From Streptomyces sp. Ncost-T10-10d (lineage in GTDB: Bacteria > Actinomycetota > Actinomycetes > Streptomycetales > Streptomycetaceae), in the NCBI RefSeq assembly GCF_900091955.1, contig NZ_FMDF01000004.1:1-33436 (forward strand): a stretch of 33,436 nt of DNA, read 5' to 3'. Below the pieces are notes generated by a model. That model did no database searches. It was not told the DNA's origin and was given only the letters and a program-made list of their open reading frames with translations. Positions 32,833 through 33,436 of this stretch are shown one piece after another. Numbering within the stretch: position 1 is the stretch's first letter; each line of letters starts with the position of its first letter. Made by a program: the position numbers and the translations under genes.

Positions 32833-33436
32833 CGCATCGCCTCGATCTCCTCTGCGATCCGGTCATACACCGCATCGAGCTTCCAGTACGCGCTGTGGCT
32901 AAGGGGAAACGGCTGCCTGCTGCTCACCTCATGGTCGATGACACGGGAGTCACCGGGGAAAACCGGTTCGGCTTGGTACGCGAGGAGGTCCTTGCGGTCG
33001 AAGACATTGAGCCAGCGCGGGAAGTCCGGCGGTAGACCGGCAGTTGGTGGCAGTCCGGTGAGGGCACCTAGTTCATGCAGGAAGGGCGCCTGCGAGCCGA
33101 CGGTCACCAGCAGTCGCGTCTCCGGCAGCGATGTCCGGCTGATGGCTGCGAGGGCATAGAGGTCCACAAGTGCGATGCCGCCGAGGCTGTGGCCGATCAC
33201 GACAGTTGGCTCGGGGCTCGCTGTGATCAGGCTCTCTAGATGGTCGCGGAGGGGCCGGCCACGGGTCTGATACCGCAGAATGTCGCCAAGTGCAGGTACG
33301 GATCCGGTAGTCAGCGGCGCCCGCCAGTGATCGAGTGCAGGCTGGGTGGTCAACCGCAGGGCGAGCGTGCCGAGTACAGCCGCGACCCGGCCGCCCGGGA
33401 AGCGCCCGGTGCCGCCCAGCCTTGCGCCAACGAGAT
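32829..33436 (-). CDS. Alpha/beta hydrolase, 5' end outside window
   Basis: The frame is open at the right edge (LVGARLGGTGRFPGGRVAAVLGTLALRL at its start in the window). The lipase-like nucleophile elbow is in VVIGHSLGGIALVDLYAL, and LLVTVGSQAPFLHELGAL follows. A C-terminal His in SHSAYWKLDAVYDRI is the likely catalytic base. A TTG at 33353 could be a start, but the upstream frame continues, so the gene is probably longer. It resembles PGAP1/lipase-type hydrolases. Its stop overlaps the caspase-VMAP GTG start, so it belongs to the same operon and may act as an upstream effector or accessory enzyme. Confidence 0.75.
   Translation of the reverse strand, partial: LVGARLGGTGRFPGGRVAAVLGTLALRLTTQPALDHWRAPLTTGSVPALGDILRYQTRGRPLRDHLESLITASPEPTVVIGHSLGGIALVDLYALAAISRTSLPETRLLVTVGSQAPFLHELGALTGLPPTAGLPPDFPRWLNVFDRKDLLAYQAEPVFPGDSRVIDHEVSSRQPFPLSHSAYWKLDAVYDRIAEEIEAMR

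Overview
The window looks like a piece of a Streptomyces (or close actinomycete) chromosome. Base composition is very GC-rich, coding regions prefer G/C in third codon positions, GTG starts and 4-nt stop/start overlaps are common, and the gene families are typical of that genus: F420-dependent luciferase-like oxidoreductases, a SAV_2336-type protein, NarL-type two-component pairs and a WYL regulator. The many insertion-sequence pieces and broken genes suggest a variable region such as a chromosome arm. This is inferred from sequence alone.

Left part (1-13 kb): a partial helicase-associated-domain protein; an F420-type oxidoreductase divergent from a TetR regulator, with two palindromes between them; an RmlD-like reductase bracketed by inverted repeats; remnants of an IS3 element, a serine recombinase, a TnsA-like (Tn7-type) endonuclease, GroEL and possibly a MarR regulator, interleaved with an APH-like phosphotransferase; a winged-helix protein and a medium-chain reductase divergent from a YafY/WYL regulator, sharing a 9-bp-arm palindrome; a GNAT acetyltransferase; and a membrane-anchored tripeptidyl-aminopeptidase-like hydrolase.

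Middle part (13-26.4 kb): IS5-type transposase ends are scattered around an uncharacterised gene, a histidine kinase/response regulator pair, and two paralogous membrane proteins. At 17.6 kb an IS1182 transposase fragment runs in frame into the end of a pretoxin-HINT domain and an RNase A-like C-terminal toxin. A gene made of two similar halves follows and is the likely immunity gene. A complete IS1182 element (20820-22650) with 18-bp terminal repeats and an 8-bp target duplication splits an F420 oxidoreductase gene. That gene belonged to an operon with a hydantoinase, which itself carries a 1-nt frameshift. A decayed IS1380 element (24691-26369) closes this part.

Right part (26.6-33.4 kb): a tightly packed minus-strand operon of four genes, reading right to left. 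They are an alpha/beta hydrolase (cut by the window edge), a caspase-VMAP protein, a MoxR AAA+ ATPase, and a 1067-residue protein with a SAV_2336/vWA-like region, a P-loop NTPase, WD-type repeats and a C-terminal Mrr nuclease domain. This fits the vWA-MoxR-VMAP class of NTP-dependent conflict systems, with protease-like, hydrolase and nuclease effectors in one operon. The caspase-VMAP reading frame is broken exactly at a three-copy tetranucleotide repeat, and removing one copy restores it. This may be a phase-variable switch, a recent lesion or a sequencing error, and it is the most interesting signal in the window.
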